The notes under the pieces were generated by a model that was given only the letters and a program-made list of their open reading frames with translations, was not told the origin of the DNA and searched no databases. 64,000 nt of DNA from CAVSUR01 sp963846005. GTDB taxonomy: Bacteria > Actinomycetota > Actinomycetes > Streptosporangiales > Streptosporangiaceae. This document shows, in pieces, positions 62,579-64,000 of the stretch (the first letter of the stretch is position 1; each line of letters opens with the position of its first letter). Where the stretch lies: NCBI GenBank assembly GCA_963846005.1, contig CAWJUH010000002.1, positions 434,001-498,000 of the forward strand, read 5' to 3'. The position numbers and the translations under genes are program-made.

Positions 62579-63426
62579 GCGGGCCGGCCTGGCGGCCCGT
62601 GCCGGTGCCGGTGCTGATGTACCACCAGATCGCCGGGCGGGCCGAGACGCCGAGCCGGCTGGCGGTGCCGCCGCAGGCGCTCGCCGGGCAGCTGGCCTGG
62701 CTGCACGACGCGGGATTCGAGACGGTGACGGCGGGGCGGCTGGCGCAGGCCGTGGCGGGACGGGCCGTGGCGGGGAAGGGCGAGCCGGGGGCGGGCGGGG
62801 CGGCGGCGCTGCCGGCCCGGCCGGTCGTGCTCACCTTCGACGACGGGTTCGAGGACTTCCACCGCCGGGCGCTGCCGCTGCTCGACCGGTACGGGTTCAC
62901 CGCGACGGTGTTCGTGACCAGCGGCTGGGTGGCCGACGCCGGGCCGCTGCCGGCCGGGCGCAGGCCCGGGCCGATGCTCAGCTGGGCCCAGCTCGGCGAG
63001 GCCGCGGCGGCCGGGGTGGAGATCGGCGCGCACAGCCGCTTTCATCCGCAGCTGGACCAGCTGCCGCCGGGCCGGCTGGGCGAGGAGCTGCGGGTCAGCA
63101 AGGCGGAGCTGGAGGACGGACTGGGCGCGGCCGTGCCGGGCGTGGCCTACCCGTACGGGTACTCCAGCGCGGCAGTCCGGCAGGCGGCAGCCGCGGCCGG
63201 GTACCGGTACGGCTGCGCGGTGGGCAACGCGCTGCTGGGGGAGCACCCGGACCTGTTCGCGCTGCCCCGGCTGACGATCAGGCGCTCGACCAGCCTGGCG
63301 GCATTCGGGCAGGCCGCAGCGGGACGGCGGATCGCCGGTGCCTACCTCGGCGATCGCTTGCTGACCAGGGGGTACGCGCTGGTCCGCCGGACCCGCGCGG
63401 CCTTCGCGCTGACCCGGAACACCTGA
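62575..63426 (+). CDS. Polysaccharide deacetylase family protein (CE4)
   Basis: 283 residues, GTG 62575. NodB-type domain: PVLMYHQI, catalytic base and metal Asp in LTFDDGFEDFHRRA, metal His pair in IGAHSRFHPQL, then VAYPYGYSSAAVRQ and the late strand motifs. No signal peptide is visible, so it may act inside on a glycan precursor or be exported by other means. Coupled to the upstream GT2 gene. Removes acetyl groups from N-acetylhexosamine residues. Confidence 0.88.
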   Translation: MSGPAWRPVPVPVLMYHQIAGRAETPSRLAVPPQALAGQLAWLHDAGFETVTAGRLAQAVAGRAVAGKGEPGAGGAAALPARPVVLTFDDGFEDFHRRALPLLDRYGFTATVFVTSGWVADAGPLPAGRRPGPMLSWAQLGEAAAAGVEIGAHSRFHPQLDQLPPGRLGEELRVSKAELEDGLGAAVPGVAYPYGYSSAAVRQAAAAAGYRYGCAVGNALLGEHPDLFALPRLTIRRSTSLAAFGQAAAGRRIAGAYLGDRLLTRGYALVRRTRAAFALTRNT

Positions 63427-63585
63427 GACCGCCAGGCCCCGCGGGCCGGGCCGCTCGCCTTCACGCACCTGCGCGCGACAACCGGGAACGTCCCGCTATG
63501 CCGCAAAACGTTTACGAAGCAAGCTATTGGTGACTTAGTTCGCACTAAGGGGTTTATCTCGGAGGCGGCGACCGAGGGGGGACCT

Positions 63586-64000
63586 GTGCGAGCTGCCCGG
63601 ACCACCTTGGCCATCCGGACCACCTTGGTAATCAGGCCAGTGCTCGCGGCCGGGGCCGGTGCGGTGGCCCTGGGCCGCCGCATGAGACAGCGAACGCGCC
63701 GCGGACCGGAGCGGGCGTGGGCCCGGCTGCGCGACGTCCGCGGGCTCGGCCGGATGCACCAGCCGGGAGCGATGGCGCTCGCGGTCGCGGTCCTTGCGGT
63801 CATCGTGGCGCTGCCGGCCGCGCTGGCTGCCGCGACGGCGGGCGGACCGGTTCCGGCTGGCGGCAGCAACCCGGCTGTGGCCGCTGCCGCCGCCCAGCAG
63901 GCAGCGGCCCGCTGGGTGACCGGGCAGGTGCGGCGCTCGGCGGTGGTCGGCTGCGACGAGCAGATGTGCGCCGCGCTGGCTGCGCGGGGCTTCCCGAGCG
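63586..64000 (+). CDS. Membrane protein, truncated by window edge
   Basis: 138 codons from GTG 63586, with a GAGGGGGGA ribosome site, open to the end of the window. A basic N-terminus, a hydrophobic helix at about residues 65-85 (MALAVAVLAVIVALPAALAA) and the start of an extracytoplasmic domain containing AARWVTGQVRRSAVVGCDEQM. I associate this WV-Q-V and CD--MC pattern with conserved actinobacterial surface proteins of unknown role. Reads onward beyond 64000. The region 63427-63585 before it is promoter-like and holds a small CTTAG/CTAAG stem at 63534-63549. Confidence 0.65.
   Translation, partial: MRAARTTLAIRTTLVIRPVLAAGAGAVALGRRMRQRTRRGPERAWARLRDVRGLGRMHQPGAMALAVAVLAVIVALPAALAAATAGGPVPAGGSNPAVAAAAAQQAAARWVTGQVRRSAVVGCDEQMCAALAARGFPS

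Noticed and set aside
63480..63585. Riboswitch before the truncated membrane protein gene
   Set aside because: Only a 5-bp CTTAG/CTAAG stem could be drawn; no conserved core of a known riboswitch class was recognised.

Overview
This 64 kb window is very GC-rich with strongly GC-biased third codon positions, frequent GTG starts, many ATGA/GTGA overlaps and leaderless promoters (TAnnnT 6-8 nt before the start codon). These traits point to the chromosome of a filamentous or other high-GC actinobacterium. A core block, xseB / xseA / lipid-droplet-like protein / ispH / DUF6542-like protein / ychF, has the order I recall from actinobacterial chromosomes such as Mycobacterium Rv1107c-Rv1112. I cannot name the genus. 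I saw no rRNA, tRNA, CRISPR array, transposase, integrase or replication origin.

Layout. 1-9.2 kb: assorted metabolism and membrane genes (aldo/keto reductase, AMP-forming acyl-CoA synthetase, FUSC membrane protein, nucleoside phosphorylase, TrkA-type K+ channel, tyrosine phosphatase). 9.3-12.7 kb: two TetR regulators and an MFS exporter, with visible operator palindromes and a 15-bp minisatellite. 12.8-20.4 kb: a NarL/histidine-kinase pair divergent from an ABC exporter operon; two of its three permeases carry a large extracytoplasmic concanavalin-A-like insert. 20.6-23.2 kb: a TetR regulator, an operator array and a DrrAB-like ABC exporter. 23.2-25.7 kb: a Phd/YefM-RelE/ParE toxin-antitoxin pair and a DHA2 drug exporter. 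26-38.6 kb: glpX and the core block, interrupted by an OatA-like acyltransferase between xseB and xseA. 38.7-48.8 kb: methyltransferases, a tiny membrane protein + GT2 synthase + GH26 hydrolase operon, two PAP2 phosphatases, a rearranged MTHFR-like protein and an S9 peptidase.

49.2-61.4 kb is the most striking region. It is a tightly packed operon encoding a conjugation-like type IV secretion apparatus: TcpC-like, TcpD-like, a TcpE-MinD fusion, a VirB4-like ATPase, a VirB6-like channel protein, a second bitopic subunit, and an SLT + NlpC/P60 wall hydrolase. No relaxase, coupling protein or integrase is visible in the window. It is followed by a GT2 glycosyltransferase, a polysaccharide deacetylase and a truncated membrane protein, suggesting a link to the envelope.

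A caution applies to the whole window. At least nine genes need single-base frame corrections to match their families or paralogues, including glpX and the VirB4-like ATPase. The indels sit in GC-rich runs, so sequencing or assembly error is more likely than wholesale gene decay. These genes are listed over their full span and the break is stated.
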